Notes: generated from the letters alone by a model not told the origin. A DNA stretch of 64,000 bases from Agrilutibacter niabensis (GCF_042657165.1 NZ_JBHSNJ010000005.1:62001-126000), one strand, 5' to 3'; positions 1 through 11,376 are shown, numbered from the stretch's first letter. Numbers and translations: made by a program.

Positions 1-2311
1 TGAAGCGGGCGCGCACCAGCGCCTGGTGCTCCCAGGTCCACGCGCGTTCGCGCTGGTACTCGCTGAAGCTGGCGAGCGACGACACCAGCAGGCCCTTGGC
101 GCCATCCGGCCGCAGGCGCACGTCGACGTCGAACAGCCGCCCGGCGGCGGTCACCGCACCGAGCAGGGCGACGATCTTCTGCGCGAGCCTGGCAAACCAG
201 CGCGTGGCATCGAGCGGACGCGCGCCGTTGGATTGCGCGTCCGGCGCGGCGTCGTACAGGAACACCAGGTCGAGGTCGGAACCGAAACCCAGCTCCTCGC
301 CACCGAGGCTGCCGTAGCCCAGCACGGCGAAGCGCGCGCCCTCGACGATGCCGTGCGCGCCGGCGACTTCGTGCTGCGCCAGCGCCAGGACGCGCGCGAC
401 CACGCCGTCGGCCAGCCACGCCAGCTGCTGTGCGCTGTCGGCGGCCGACTGGCGACGATCGCGTACGGCCATCGCGATGCGGAAGCTCAGCGCCTGGCGG
501 ACTTCGTTGAGCTCCTGCAGAACGGTCTCGGTGTCGCCGTCGCCGGCAACCGCGGCGCAGGCGGCGAACAACGCGTCGCGATCGGGCAGGCTGCCGCCCA
601 CCCGCGCGTCCAGCAGCTCGTCGAGCAGCAGCGGATAGGCGGCGAGGCGCTCGGCCAGCAGCGCGCTGCGCGATACCACGTCGACCAAGCGCTGCAACGC
701 CGCGGGCTGCTCGTCGAGCAGGGCGAGGTAGGCGCTGCGGCGCAGGATGTTCTGCAGCAACGCCAGCAACCGCCGCAACGCGAGCATCGGCTGCTGCGAC
801 CCCGCCGCGGCCTTCAGCAGTGCGGGCAACACGCGATCGAGGCGCGCGCGGGCCGAGTCCGACAGCCCCTTCACCCCGGGGCTGCGGGCAAGGTCGCGCA
901 GCAATCCGTCGGCCTGCTCGGCTTCGGCAAAGCCCGCGTCGCGCAGTTCTTCCGCATCGCCTGCATCAGGCAACGCGCGCCAGTAGGACGCCAGCGCAGC
1001 GGGCGCCTGCGCCTTCCTGCGCGGCGCCAGCAGGGCGTCGAATTCGGCGGTGACGCGCGCCCGCTGCGCGTCCAGCGCCGCGCGCAACGCGGCCCAGTCC
1101 GCGTACTCCAGCGCCATGGCGATGCGCTCGCGATCCTCGCTGCGTTCGGGCAACGCATGCGTCTGCGCATCGGCGAGCATCTGCAGCCGGTTCTCGATGC
1201 GGCGCAGGAAGCCATAGGCATCGGCGAGCGCCGTGCCTGCCTCCGCGGTGACATGGCCGGCGTCGACCAGCGCCTGCAATGCCGGCAACAGGCGGCGTTC
1301 GCGCAGCGGCGCCTCGCGGCCGCCGCGGATCAGCTGCAGCGCCTGCACCAGGAATTCGATCTCGCGGATGCCGCCAGGACCGCGCTTGATGTCGTCGGCC
1401 AGTTCCTTGCGCGCGACTTCGGCGCTGATCGCCGCCTTCATCGACCGCAGGCCATCCAGCGCGCCGTAGTCGAGGTAGCGGCGGTATACGAACGGCCGCA
1501 GTGATTCCAGGAAGCGCTCGCCTGCCGCGATGTCGCCCGCGACCGGCCGCGCCTTCTGCCAGGCGTAGCGCTCCCAGTCGCGGCCCTCGTGCTGGAAATA
1601 CTGCTCCATCGCCGCGAACGACCACGCAACGCGACCGGCATTGCCGTAGGGACGCAGGCGCAGGTCGACGCGATGACTGAAGCCGTCGGCAGTGACTTCG
1701 TCGAGCAGCTTGGCCAGCTGCTGGCCGAGGCGCGCGTAGTAGGTTTCCGCCGCCAGGGCGCGTGCCCCATCCGATTCACCGTCGCATTCATAGGCGTAGA
1801 CCAGGTCGACGTCGGAACTGAAGTTCAGTTCCCCGCCACCGAGCTTGCCCAGCCCGTACACGACCAGCCGTTGCGGCTGGCCATCCTTGTCGCGAATCAC
1901 GCCGTGGCGTTGCGCGAAGTCGTTCTCCAGCGCCGCGAGCGCGCGTTGCAGGCAGGTCTCGGCCAGTTCGGTCGCGCCCGCGAGGGTGTCGCCGACCTGG
2001 TCCAGCCCGAGCACGTCGCGCCATACCAGCCGGGCCGATCCCGCCATGCGATATCGCCGCAGCAGCACCGGCCACTCGCTGCGGTTCTCGGCCGTGAGTT
2101 CCGGCAACGGCAACTCCGGCGCGCCGGTCAGCAGTCGCGCCAGCAGTTCCGGTTGGCGCAGCAGCGTGTCGATGGCGAAGTCGCTGGCGAGCGCGACGCG
2201 CTGCACGCGTTCGACCGCTTCCGCGTCATGAAGCGCCGAGGCACAGGCCGGCACGGCGCGCAGGCGCTGCAGCGCGCGTGCGCCGATGGCAAGGGAGGGG
2301 GCGTCCTTCAT
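1..2311 (-). CDS. glnE: Glutamine synthetase adenylyltransferase/adenylyl-removing enzyme, 3' end beyond the window
   Basis: GlnE adenylylates and deadenylylates glutamine synthetase in response to PII, so it controls nitrogen assimilation in the cytoplasm. I translated the minus frame from the ATG at 2311 (start MKDAPSLAIGARALQR). It carries the first nucleotidyltransferase signature GKLGGGELNFSSDVDL, followed by DLRLRPYG, and a second copy near position 300 reading GSLGGEELGFGSDLDL. Two such domains in one chain are diagnostic for GlnE. About 770 residues lie inside the window against roughly 930-980 for the family, so the C-terminus is cut off by the window edge. Nothing looks broken. It stands 73 nt beyond the S8 protease gene, with a terminator hairpin between them, so it is probably transcribed separately. 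Confidence 0.95.
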   Translation of the reverse strand, partial: MKDAPSLAIGARALQRLRAVPACASALHDAEAVERVQRVALASDFAIDTLLRQPELLARLLTGAPELPLPELTAENRSEWPVLLRRYRMAGSARLVWRDVLGLDQVGDTLAGATELAETCLQRALAALENDFAQRHGVIRDKDGQPQRLVVYGLGKLGGGELNFSSDVDLVYAYECDGESDGARALAAETYYARLGQQLAKLLDEVTADGFSHRVDLRLRPYGNAGRVAWSFAAMEQYFQHEGRDWERYAWQKARPVAGDIAAGERFLESLRPFVYRRYLDYGALDGLRSMKAAISAEVARKELADDIKRGPGGIREIEFLVQALQLIRGGREAPLRERRLLPALQALVDAGHVTAEAGTALADAYGFLRRIENRLQMLADAQTHALPERSEDRERIAMALEYADWAALRAALDAQRARVTAEFDALLAPRRKAQAPAALASYWRALPDAGDAEELRDAGFAEAEQADGLLRDLARSPGVKGLSDSARARLDRVLPALLKAAAGSQQPMLALRRLLALLQNILRRSAYLALLDEQPAALQRLVDVVSRSALLAERLAAYPLLLDELLDARVGGSLPDRDALFAACAAVAGDGDTETVLQELNEVRQALSFRIAMAVRDRRQSAADSAQQLAWLADGVVARVLALAQHEVAGAHGIVEGARFAVLGYGSLGGEELGFGSDLDLVFLYDAAPDAQSNGARPLDATRWFARLAQKIVALLGAVTAAGRLFDVDVRLRPDGAKGLLVSSLASFSEYQRERAWTWEHQALVRARF

Positions 2312-2341
2312 CGGCGCGATTCTGGCACGCACAAAAGCAAA

Positions 2342-2361
2342 CGGCCGCCCGGAGGCGGCCG
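2342..2361 (-). terminator. Rho-independent terminator after the S8 protease
   Basis: An 8-bp perfect G+C stem (CGGCCGCC / GGCGGCCG) with a 4-nt loop is followed on the minus strand by a T-rich stretch (TTTGCTTTTG). It lies 23 nt beyond the protease stop codon and upstream of glnE. Confidence 0.7.
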
Positions 2362-2384
2362 CTTGCGTCACCTGCAGAGCAGGA

Positions 2385-3770
2385 TCAGTACTGCATTGCC
2401 TTGGCTGCGTTGACGCGGCCCGCGCCGTACGCATCGTCGTTACCCGGCTTGCCCAGGTCGTCCGCCGACGCGCGCAGGATGCGTTCCACTTCCGACGGCG
2501 CCAGTTCGCCGCCGTGCTTGCCGACGATCAGGGCGGCAACGCCCGACACGTGCGGCGCCGCCATGCTCGTACCCGCCGACCAGCCCCAGCCGGTCAGCGT
2601 GGAGCTGAGCACCATGTCGAAAACCCAGCACGGCGCACCGATGCCGCTGACCACGCAGTTGGCGGTACCGGGCAGGCGTGCGTCACCGCCCGGGGCACCG
2701 AATCCGATCGCCGACTGCCCGTAGTTGCTGTAGCTGGCCAGCGGATCGAGCGAGACGGACGAGTTGAGCGCCCAGCCTTCCGGGGCGAGCGCGGATACCG
2801 ACACCACGCCCGGCACCTGGGCCGGGAACGCGCGCAGGTTCGCCCTGAAGCACGTGCCGTCCGTGTCGCAGACGGAAACGCCGGAGTCGTGATCGAGGTC
2901 GCGGCCGTCATTGCCCGCGGACACGATGGTGATTGCGTTCTGCTTACGCGCGTACGCGACGGCGCGCTTGGTGGCGTTGATCAGCTCGGCGGTGTCCTTG
3001 CCGCCCACCTCGAGTCCACCGCGCACGCCCAGGCTCATGTTGATCACATCCGCGCCGTGGTCCGCCGCGTGGACGATGCCGGCGATGATTCCCTCGAAGC
3101 TGCCGCCGCCGGTCGCCGCGCTGAGCACCTTGACCGCGATGAGCTTGGCCTCCGGTGCGACGCCGATGATGCCGGTGCCGTTGTCGGCGCCGAGGATCGT
3201 GCCGGACGTGTGGGTGCCGTGGCTGCTGCCACTGGTGTTGCAATAGCTCGGCTCGGTCGGCACGAACGAAATCGAGTCCGCGGCGAGCAGGTTGGAGGCC
3301 AGGTCCGGATGGTTGCAGCGGATGCCGGAATCGAGCACGGCCACGCGCACCCCGGCACCACGGTAGCCCGCGTTCCAGGCGCCCGCGGCATCGATTGCAG
3401 CGTGTCCCCACTGCAGGTTGAAGAGGAAGTCGTTCTCGCCCGCCGCGCCCGGCGGATTGACGAAGTCCTCGCTGATTTCATCGACCGCTTCCGGCAATTC
3501 CGCCTGGAAGGCGACGTCCGGCACCACCGAACGCACGCCCTGGACCTTGGCGGCACGGCTACGGAACGCGGTATCGCTCGATTCGACGAACGCAACGCCG
3601 ATCTTCGGCAGCGTGCGGGTGATCGTGCCGCCGGCAGCCTCGATCTTGCGCGCGAACTGGGTATCGAACGAGAGGTTCTTCGCCTGGACCACATAGGTCG
3701 CGGCCTGGGCGGAGGAAACGCACACAACACTGCCAAGCGCCATCGCAATGGCGCAGGAAAGCCTGCTCAT
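2385..3770 (-). CDS. Exported S8 family serine peptidase (subtilase)
   Basis: A secreted subtilisin-like protease of 461 aa. Residues 1-23 form a signal peptide ending SSAQA, residues about 25-95 look like an I9-type inhibitor propeptide, and the catalytic domain runs from about 115 to the C-terminus. The triad is visible: Asp147 in VAVLDSG, His184 in SSHGTHTSGT and Ser402 in GTSMAAPHVSG. Several cysteines in the catalytic domain suggest disulfides, as is common in the many extracellular proteases of Lysobacter and Xanthomonas. There is no C-terminal P/homoB domain, so this is a compact member. It is a single gene with its own downstream terminator. The substrate cannot be read from the sequence; nutrient acquisition or predation is an inference from the family's use in these bacteria. 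Confidence 0.93.
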   Translation of the reverse strand: MSRLSCAIAMALGSVVCVSSAQAATYVVQAKNLSFDTQFARKIEAAGGTITRTLPKIGVAFVESSDTAFRSRAAKVQGVRSVVPDVAFQAELPEAVDEISEDFVNPPGAAGENDFLFNLQWGHAAIDAAGAWNAGYRGAGVRVAVLDSGIRCNHPDLASNLLAADSISFVPTEPSYCNTSGSSHGTHTSGTILGADNGTGIIGVAPEAKLIAVKVLSAATGGGSFEGIIAGIVHAADHGADVINMSLGVRGGLEVGGKDTAELINATKRAVAYARKQNAITIVSAGNDGRDLDHDSGVSVCDTDGTCFRANLRAFPAQVPGVVSVSALAPEGWALNSSVSLDPLASYSNYGQSAIGFGAPGGDARLPGTANCVVSGIGAPCWVFDMVLSSTLTGWGWSAGTSMAAPHVSGVAALIVGKHGGELAPSEVERILRASADDLGKPGNDDAYGAGRVNAAKAMQY

Positions 3771-4119
3771 GAATTGAGTCCTTAAGTTGTCCCCGGGGGA
3801 TGCGTGGGCCCAATCACGCAGCGCCAGTCTAGGGGCGAACGCAGGATCCGCCTGCTGCGTCGCAGCATCGACTCACTTTTACAGAAGGACGCAAGGAAGG
3901 ACGCGAACGAGCCGGAAATAAAAAAGCCCGCTAGCGGTCGGAACCGGTAGCGGGCTTTGCTCCCTCCCCCACGTCGGGATGCGAGCCGATCGTGAAGGAA
4001 GCGTTATTCCCATTGCACGCTGCAGTGCAAAACAAAACTTACCAGTTCAGGAAGCCAGCGTGCTGCGGGCGTTGACCGCCTGAATCGGGGCTCCCGGCCT
4101 GCGATCCACCCCGTCACCG
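3771..4119. other. Gene-free spacer between the protease and amine oxidase genes
   Basis: No supported coding frame. The protease-proximal part should hold the protease promoter and the distal part holds the amine oxidase terminator (3924-3957). I see no other structure. Confidence 0.6.
3924..3957 (-). terminator. Rho-independent terminator after the amine oxidase
   Basis: A 10-bp stem AAGCCCGCTA / TAGCGGGCTT encloses a 14-nt loop, itself partly palindromic (CGGT...ACCG). On the minus strand it runs into six T residues (CTTTTTTATT). It lies about 160 nt beyond the amine oxidase stop. Confidence 0.75.
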
Positions 4120-5727
4120 TCACGCCGTGGCGGCCACCTTGCGCAGTCGCGCGAACGGAAACCGGGTGATCCCGCGCTGTGCCAGCACCCCACGGGCCGC
4201 GATCTCGCCCGACTCGCATCCGCCTTCCATGAAGCCCTGGGTGTCCAGCGCGCAGTGCTCGCCGGCGAAATGCAGGCCTGCGACGGCCTCGCCCATGACG
4301 CCGCGCAGCGACGACCAGTCGCCTGGGCGCAGGCAGGCGTAGCTGCCGCGCGCCCACGGTTGCGAGGGCCAGTGCATGCGCACCTCGCGGGCGCCGGCAC
4401 GCGCGGCGCTCATGCCCGGGAAGACCCGTTCGAGCGCGGCGGCCGCCGTATCGGCCTGGTGTTTCGCCGTGCCCTCGCCCAGCGCCAGGCCGTGGCGGCC
4501 TCCGGTGAAGTTGGTGAGGACCCCGCCGTTCCCGCCCTGCTTGCGCGAGGTTTCCCACGTGGTCTGGTATGGCAGGTCGCTCATGGTGGCGCCGTTGGCG
4601 CCGTGCGCGCGCCACACCCGGTGGTCGAAGCCGACCATCAGCTTGGCATTGGTGCCATAGGCCAACGTATCGATCGCGCGGCGCTTGCGTTCGGGAAGCC
4701 CGGCATCGATGCGCACTTCCCGCAGCAGCGTGAAGGGCAACGCCAGTACCACCTGCCTCGCCCTCACTTCGCGCGAGGCCACCCCGTGGCGGAACGACAG
4801 CGCGTAGCCATCGCCACGCGCAGCGATGGCTTCCAGCGCATGGCCGCTTTCGATCGCATCCTCGAGGTTGTCGCCGAGGCGCTGCACGATCAGGTCGTTG
4901 CCGCCGCGCACGTGGAAGCGCTCGTCGCTTTCGCCGAAGACCCTGAAGGCGTCCGCATCATCGGTCGCGATGAAGGTGAGCAGGTTCAGCGCCGACTGCT
5001 GCTCGATCTCCAGTCCCATTTCCGTGGTGTAGGCGACGTCGATCAGCTTGCGCAACCAGCCACCAACCCCGTTGCGATCCAGCCATTGCGCGATCGACAG
5101 TGCGTCCAGCGCGCGGAACGCCGGGTTTTCATCGCGGTAATCGAGGTCGCCATCGGCGAGCGCCGCGACGTCGCGTTCGATCGCCTGCGCAAGCGGCACG
5201 AAGGCCGCGACGAGTTCGCGTTCGCCGATCGCGCGGCCGTCGAAGTACCAGGTGTCGCCCGCAGTGTCGCCTTCGAGCAGGTCGTCCAGCACCAGGCCCA
5301 GCTCGGCCGCGAGCGCACGGATGCGGGCGTGGCCGGTGTCGATCAGCTCGCCACCGAGCTCGACCACCTGGCCGTCGGGAAAATGGTTGCGCAGCGAGAG
5401 CATGCGCCCGCCGACGCGGCCCTGCGCCTCGAACACGCGTACGCGCACGCCGGCCTGGCGCAGTCGCCACGCGGCGGTCAGCCCCGCAATGCCGGCGCCG
5501 ACGATCACGACCTCGTCGTCCGGCGCCGTCAATGGACGCGGCAGTTGCGCACAGCCGGCAAGGAAGAAGGCAGCGCCTGCCCCCTGCAACAGCCGGCGGC
5601 GGCTGGCATCGAGCTGGATCTCGCGGCCACGGGCATAGAACTCGTCCAGGGGCTCGCGCACCTGCGCGGATGCGCGCGCGATGCGTACCGCGCGCTGCAT
5701 CAACTGGAACAATGGTGTGCGGGCCAT
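4120..5727 (-). CDS. Flavin monoamine oxidase family protein with Tat/lipoprotein-type signal
   Basis: An FAD-dependent oxidase of 535 aa in the monoamine oxidase/polyamine oxidase superfamily. The start at 5727 is preferred because GGGGAAGGGAG lies just upstream, and because the longer frame runs into the neighbouring pseudogene. About 50 residues in there is an SRRRLLQGAG twin-arginine-like stretch leading into a hydrophobic run and the lipobox LAGC, so a membrane-anchored, Tat-exported lipoprotein is likely. The dinucleotide-binding motif VVIVGAGIAGLTAAWRL and the following ARG-rich loop VGGRM bind FAD, and the C-terminal GLHFAGEHCA...GFMEGGCESGE segment completes the flavin site. The amine substrate is not identifiable. 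The gene stands alone, with a terminator downstream. Confidence 0.88.
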   Translation of the reverse strand: MARTPLFQLMQRAVRIARASAQVREPLDEFYARGREIQLDASRRRLLQGAGAAFFLAGCAQLPRPLTAPDDEVVIVGAGIAGLTAAWRLRQAGVRVRVFEAQGRVGGRMLSLRNHFPDGQVVELGGELIDTGHARIRALAAELGLVLDDLLEGDTAGDTWYFDGRAIGERELVAAFVPLAQAIERDVAALADGDLDYRDENPAFRALDALSIAQWLDRNGVGGWLRKLIDVAYTTEMGLEIEQQSALNLLTFIATDDADAFRVFGESDERFHVRGGNDLIVQRLGDNLEDAIESGHALEAIAARGDGYALSFRHGVASREVRARQVVLALPFTLLREVRIDAGLPERKRRAIDTLAYGTNAKLMVGFDHRVWRAHGANGATMSDLPYQTTWETSRKQGGNGGVLTNFTGGRHGLALGEGTAKHQADTAAAALERVFPGMSAARAGAREVRMHWPSQPWARGSYACLRPGDWSSLRGVMGEAVAGLHFAGEHCALDTQGFMEGGCESGEIAARGVLAQRGITRFPFARLRKVAATA

Positions 5728-5758
5728 TGCACTCCCTTCCCCTGGTGTCAGATTCCTT

Positions 5759-6416
5759 TCAACGTGGTGCGGACGCCAACACGGCCGCGACGCGCCTCGA
5801 TGCATCACCAGGAACGCGACAAGCCAGCGTCCATCCGTCGCGGTCGGTTCCATGCGGGCCGTATTGATCAGGCTCCCGTCCGCCGACCGTGACCCAGGCG
5901 ATCCGGAGGTCGAATGGTTCCAGTGCGATGCCAAGGCCGATCAGCACGTCGAAACGGGGGGTCCTCCGCCTCGGCGTCGGATTCCTGGCCAGGGCGCAGC
6001 CACCCCGCGTGACCCAGCAGGCGCAGTCGTTGGGACAGCGGCTGCGTGCCGTGCAATAGAGCCGGCCACTCAAACGCTCCGAAACCAGGCCGACATAGAA
6101 CTCCGGGCAGTCGTACTCCGACGCACCGGTCAGCATCACGTATTCCGCGCCTACCTCCCAGCTCAGGGCGCGGCGCGCGAGCGCATGGCCGGCATAGGTC
6201 ACCAGCTGCGCATTGGCATCCACACCCAATGGCCGGCGCACGCTGGAGGCCAGCGCACCGGCATACCAGCCCGCCGCTACCGTCGCAGGCAACGCTCAAC
6301 TGCACCGCCGGCGCGTTATCGCTCAGCGATACCCCGCGGAAGCGATAGCCGGCTCGATCTCATCCCGTGATGCAAGCGCTTCGGCGCCTTGCTCCGACTG
6401 GGCGAGCGAAACGCAT
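5759..6416 (-). pseudogene. Frameshifted remnant of a TorF/Gcw_chp-type outer-membrane protein (TIGR02001-like)
   Basis: Reading the minus strand, recognisable segments of one protein sit in different frames. First comes a segment ending ASAGYR, then YRFRGVSLSDNAPAVQL in another frame, then WYAGALASSVR, then GTQPLSQRLRLLGHAGWL after a further shift, and finally RFDVLIGLGIALEPFDLRIAW back in the earlier frame. The order matches Xanthomonadaceae outer-membrane proteins of the TIGR02001/Gcw_chp type. The signal peptide and the usual C-terminal aromatic strand are missing, and the 5' end abuts the groEL terminator. At least three frameshifts mean it is dead. The family call rests on motif memory rather than a search. 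Confidence 0.65.
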
Positions 6417-6425
6417 CCGGAAAAG

Positions 6426-6453
6426 AAAAGCCCTGCATCGCTGCAGGGCTTTT
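6426..6453 (-). terminator. Strong rho-independent terminator downstream of groEL
   Basis: A 12-bp perfect stem AAAAGCCCTGCA / TGCAGGGCTTTT with a TCGC loop. The A/T tracts flank both sides, so it could act in both directions. It lies about 95 nt beyond the groEL stop. Confidence 0.8.
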
Positions 6454-6468
6454 CCTGATACGGAATCC

Positions 6469-6541
6469 GCCGTGTTGGGACGCCGGTTCATGGCGGCTCC
6501 AACACGGCGAGTTATCCGGCGGCGCAAGCCGCCCGGATAAC
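6469..6541. other. Two consecutive inverted repeats between groEL and its terminator
   Basis: The first has arms GCCGTGTTGG (6469-6478) and CCAACACGGC (6499-6508) with an inner CGCC/GGCG stem. The second has arms GTTATCCGG (6511-6519) and CCGGATAAC (6533-6541) around GCGGC-type pairing. Neither has a T tract. They would form a stacked 3' UTR structure on the groESL message, perhaps protecting it from 3' exonucleases. Confidence 0.5.
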
Positions 6542-6547
6542 GGCGAC

Positions 6548-8188
<1,641 letters not shown>

Positions 8189-8252
8189 TGCGGATTACCT
8201 CAAAGAGAATTCAGTAGAAAAAGAGTCAAACGTAAGGAGACGCGACGCGTGA

Positions 8253-8540
8253 TCAGGCGATCACGGCGAAGATGTCGTCTTCCTTCACCACCAGGTATTC
8301 GGTGCCGTCGAGCTTCACTTCCGTGCCGCTGTACTTGCCGAACAGCACCTTGTCGCCGACCTTGACCTTGGGCGCGCGGACGTTGCCGTTGTCGAAGACC
8401 TTGCCGTCGCCGACGGCGACGACTTCACCCTTGATCGGCTTCTCGGTGGCCGAATCCGGGATCACGATGCCGCCCGCGGACAGCTTTTCTTCTTCCATGC
8501 GCTTGATGACCACGCGGTCGAACAGCGGCTTGATATTCAT
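8253..8540 (-). CDS. groES: Co-chaperonin GroES (Hsp10)
   Basis: A 95-aa lid of the GroEL chamber. The start at 8540 (MNIKPLFDRVVIKR) is chosen because GAGGG sits just upstream and the length then equals the family norm; longer upstream frames run through the regulatory region. The mobile loop region EEEKLSAGGIVIP and the SGTEVKLDGTEYLV segment are present. It is the first gene of a groES-groEL operon. A CIRCE-like inverted repeat lies 47-73 nt upstream of the start. Confidence 0.98.
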   Translation of the reverse strand: MNIKPLFDRVVIKRMEEEKLSAGGIVIPDSATEKPIKGEVVAVGDGKVFDNGNVRAPKVKVGDKVLFGKYSGTEVKLDGTEYLVVKEDDIFAVIA

Positions 8541-8586
8541 GGCAACCCTCGTAAGTGCTTGATTGGGTAGGGGAATATACCTTGGG

Positions 8587-8613
8587 TTAGCAGTCGCCTG
8601 GGGCGAGTGCCAG
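8587..8613. promoter_or_regulatory. CIRCE-like operator upstream of groESL
   Basis: The half-sites TTAGCAGTC (8587-8595) and GAGTGCCAG (8605-8613) are separated by exactly 9 nt. They match the CIRCE consensus TTAGCACTC-N9-GAGTGCTAA at 15 of 18 positions. CIRCE is bound by the HrcA repressor in heat-shock operons. A possible -10 hexamer TATATT is on the minus strand at 8572-8577, so the operator would lie over or just upstream of the -35 region. No hrcA gene is in the window. Confidence 0.7.
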
Positions 8614-8699
8614 ATCCGCGGCGTAGAAAGACCCGGCGAACCGGGACTGCCAGCAGATGGGGCCGTGGCCGGGGCTTTCAAGCGGCCCAAAAGAAAAAA

Positions 8700-8722
8700 G
8701 TCCGGACGGGGAACGTCCGGAC
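8700..8722 (-). terminator. Orphan minus-strand terminator, distal
   Basis: GTCCGGAC (8700-8707) pairs with GTCCGGAC (8715-8722), both palindromic. On the minus strand it is followed by CTTTTTTCTT. The loop reads GTTCCCC in that direction. No coding gene ends here. Confidence 0.6.
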
Positions 8723-8729
8723 CCGAAGG

Positions 8730-8900
8730 AGGAGGCAAAAAAGAAAGAGCGCGGACAGGGGTTCGCGCTCTTTCTGGCTCGGAGAGGCCGTCCTCGGCGT
8801 GGCGCAGTCCTGCGCCGCGTCTCCTTACCTGACCTCTTGTCGATTCCAGCGTTCCTTGCCGGACGGGGCCAATCTGTGCGCTCTGCGGCGACTTGTCCAG
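8730..8900 (-). ncRNA. Candidate small RNA with GGA motifs and C-rich loops (hypothetical)
   Basis: Two rho-independent terminators point along the minus strand although no minus-strand CDS ends near them, so an untranslated transcript is the simplest explanation. Upstream of the first terminator (8743-8774) the minus strand has six GGA trinucleotides, seen as TCC at 8791, 8808, 8822, 8845, 8853 and 8896. One lies in the loop of a 6-bp hairpin GGCGCA-GGAC-TGCGCC (8801-8816). GGA in loops is the recognition element of CsrA/RsmA. Both terminator loops are C-rich. The 5' end and promoter are not determined, so the coordinates are approximate. Confidence 0.35.
8743..8774 (-). terminator. Orphan minus-strand terminator, proximal
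   Basis: An 11-bp perfect stem GAAAGAGCGCG / CGCGCTCTTTC encloses a 10-nt loop (AACCCCTGTC on the minus strand) and is followed by six T residues (8742-8737). It is a textbook intrinsic terminator with no CDS before it. Confidence 0.7.
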
Positions 8901-8920
8901 CATGAAATCGTAGTCATTTG

Positions 8921-8951
8921 TTGACTATTGGTATCGCTACCGCCCATATTT
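8921..8951 (+). promoter_or_regulatory. Predicted sigma-70 promoter for the XRE regulator, with octamer repeats
   Basis: TTGACT (8921-8926) is followed 18-19 nt later by the -10-like CATATT, inside an unusually A+T-rich stretch. CTATTGGT at 8925-8932 overlaps the -35. Its inverted copy ACCAATAG lies at 8998-9005, and near-copies CTATTGAT (9023-9030) and CTATCGGT (9041-9048) follow. These repeats are plausible operators for the adjacent regulator. Confidence 0.45.
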
Positions 8952-9084
8952 TTCATGTAATGCATTAATTTAATTATGTTTAACGATTAATTAGGACACC
9001 AATAGCGCACACTGGCCGGTGTCTATTGATGTCGACGTGACTATCGGTAACAAAGACCTCCAAAGTCCGTGCAAGATCAGCCCG

Positions 9085-9480
9085 ATGACGCCCCAGCAAC
9101 GCATCCGCCTCGCCCGGCGCCACGCCGGCCTCTCCCAGTCCGCCCTGGCGGAAACCGTGGGCGTGCAGCGCAGCGCGGTCAGCCACTGGGAAACCAACAA
9201 CGGCAAGCACCCGAGCGTGACCCACATGCGCGAACTGGCCCTGGCATGCGGAGTGCAGTTCGAGTGGCTGGCCACCGGGCGCGGAAAGATGAGCCTGTCG
9301 AGCGACACGGCACTGGATTCCGTCGCCGCGGCCGATGCGCTGCTGATCGAGGACCCGATCGAACTACGCCTGATCCTCGCCTTCCGCGATGCGCCCACGC
9401 GTTCGCGGGCACCGCTGGTGGAAGTGATCGAGCAGTTGGCCTCGCTGCGCACGGGCCGCAAGATCGGCAGCGTGCGCTGA
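9085..9480 (+). CDS. XRE-family HTH transcriptional regulator
   Basis: A small DNA-binding protein of 131 aa from the ATG at 9085. A GTG at 9019 in the same frame would add 22 residues, but it would place the octamer repeats inside the gene. Residues about 3-65 form a lambda-repressor-like HTH_XRE domain: RIRLARRHAGLSQSALAETV then VQRSAVSHWETNNGKHPS, and the typical LALACGVQFEWLATGRG end. The C-terminal half is short and has no recognised ligand or LexA-like protease domain. Prophage or restriction-control regulators have this shape, but no phage or R-M gene is adjacent. Autoregulation through the octamers is an inference. Confidence 0.85.
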   Translation: MTPQQRIRLARRHAGLSQSALAETVGVQRSAVSHWETNNGKHPSVTHMRELALACGVQFEWLATGRGKMSLSSDTALDSVAAADALLIEDPIELRLILAFRDAPTRSRAPLVEVIEQLASLRTGRKIGSVR

Positions 9481-9563
9481 GGTTGCCTTCGGCACTGCGC
9501 ATGCGGAGCTGTCACATGGGCTGGCTAGAGTCGCCGCAACTTCCAGGGAAAGGTAGATCCGCC

Positions 9564-11330
<1,767 letters not shown>

Positions 11331-11350
11331 GCGCAGCACAGACAATGAAC

Positions 11351-11376
11351 AAGCCCGGGGCGACCCCGGGCTTTTT
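11351..11376 (+). terminator. Rho-independent terminator after the endonuclease I gene
   Basis: AAGCCCGGGG and CCCCGGGCTT flank a CGA loop and run into a T5 tract. Confidence 0.85.

Larger units (their letters stand above)
8614..9084. other. Gene-free region between groES and the XRE regulator
   Basis: No supported protein gene. On the minus strand it holds three stem-loops, two of them with U tracts (8700-8722 and 8743-8774), and six GGA trinucleotides upstream of them. This suggests a small RNA. The part from about 8900 to 9000 is strikingly A+T-rich for this genome and holds the promoter and octamer repeats of the XRE gene. Confidence 0.5.

Noticed and set aside
8563..8903. Plus-strand frames in the groES upstream region
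   Set aside because: They run through the CIRCE element and terminator hairpins and show only low-complexity translation.
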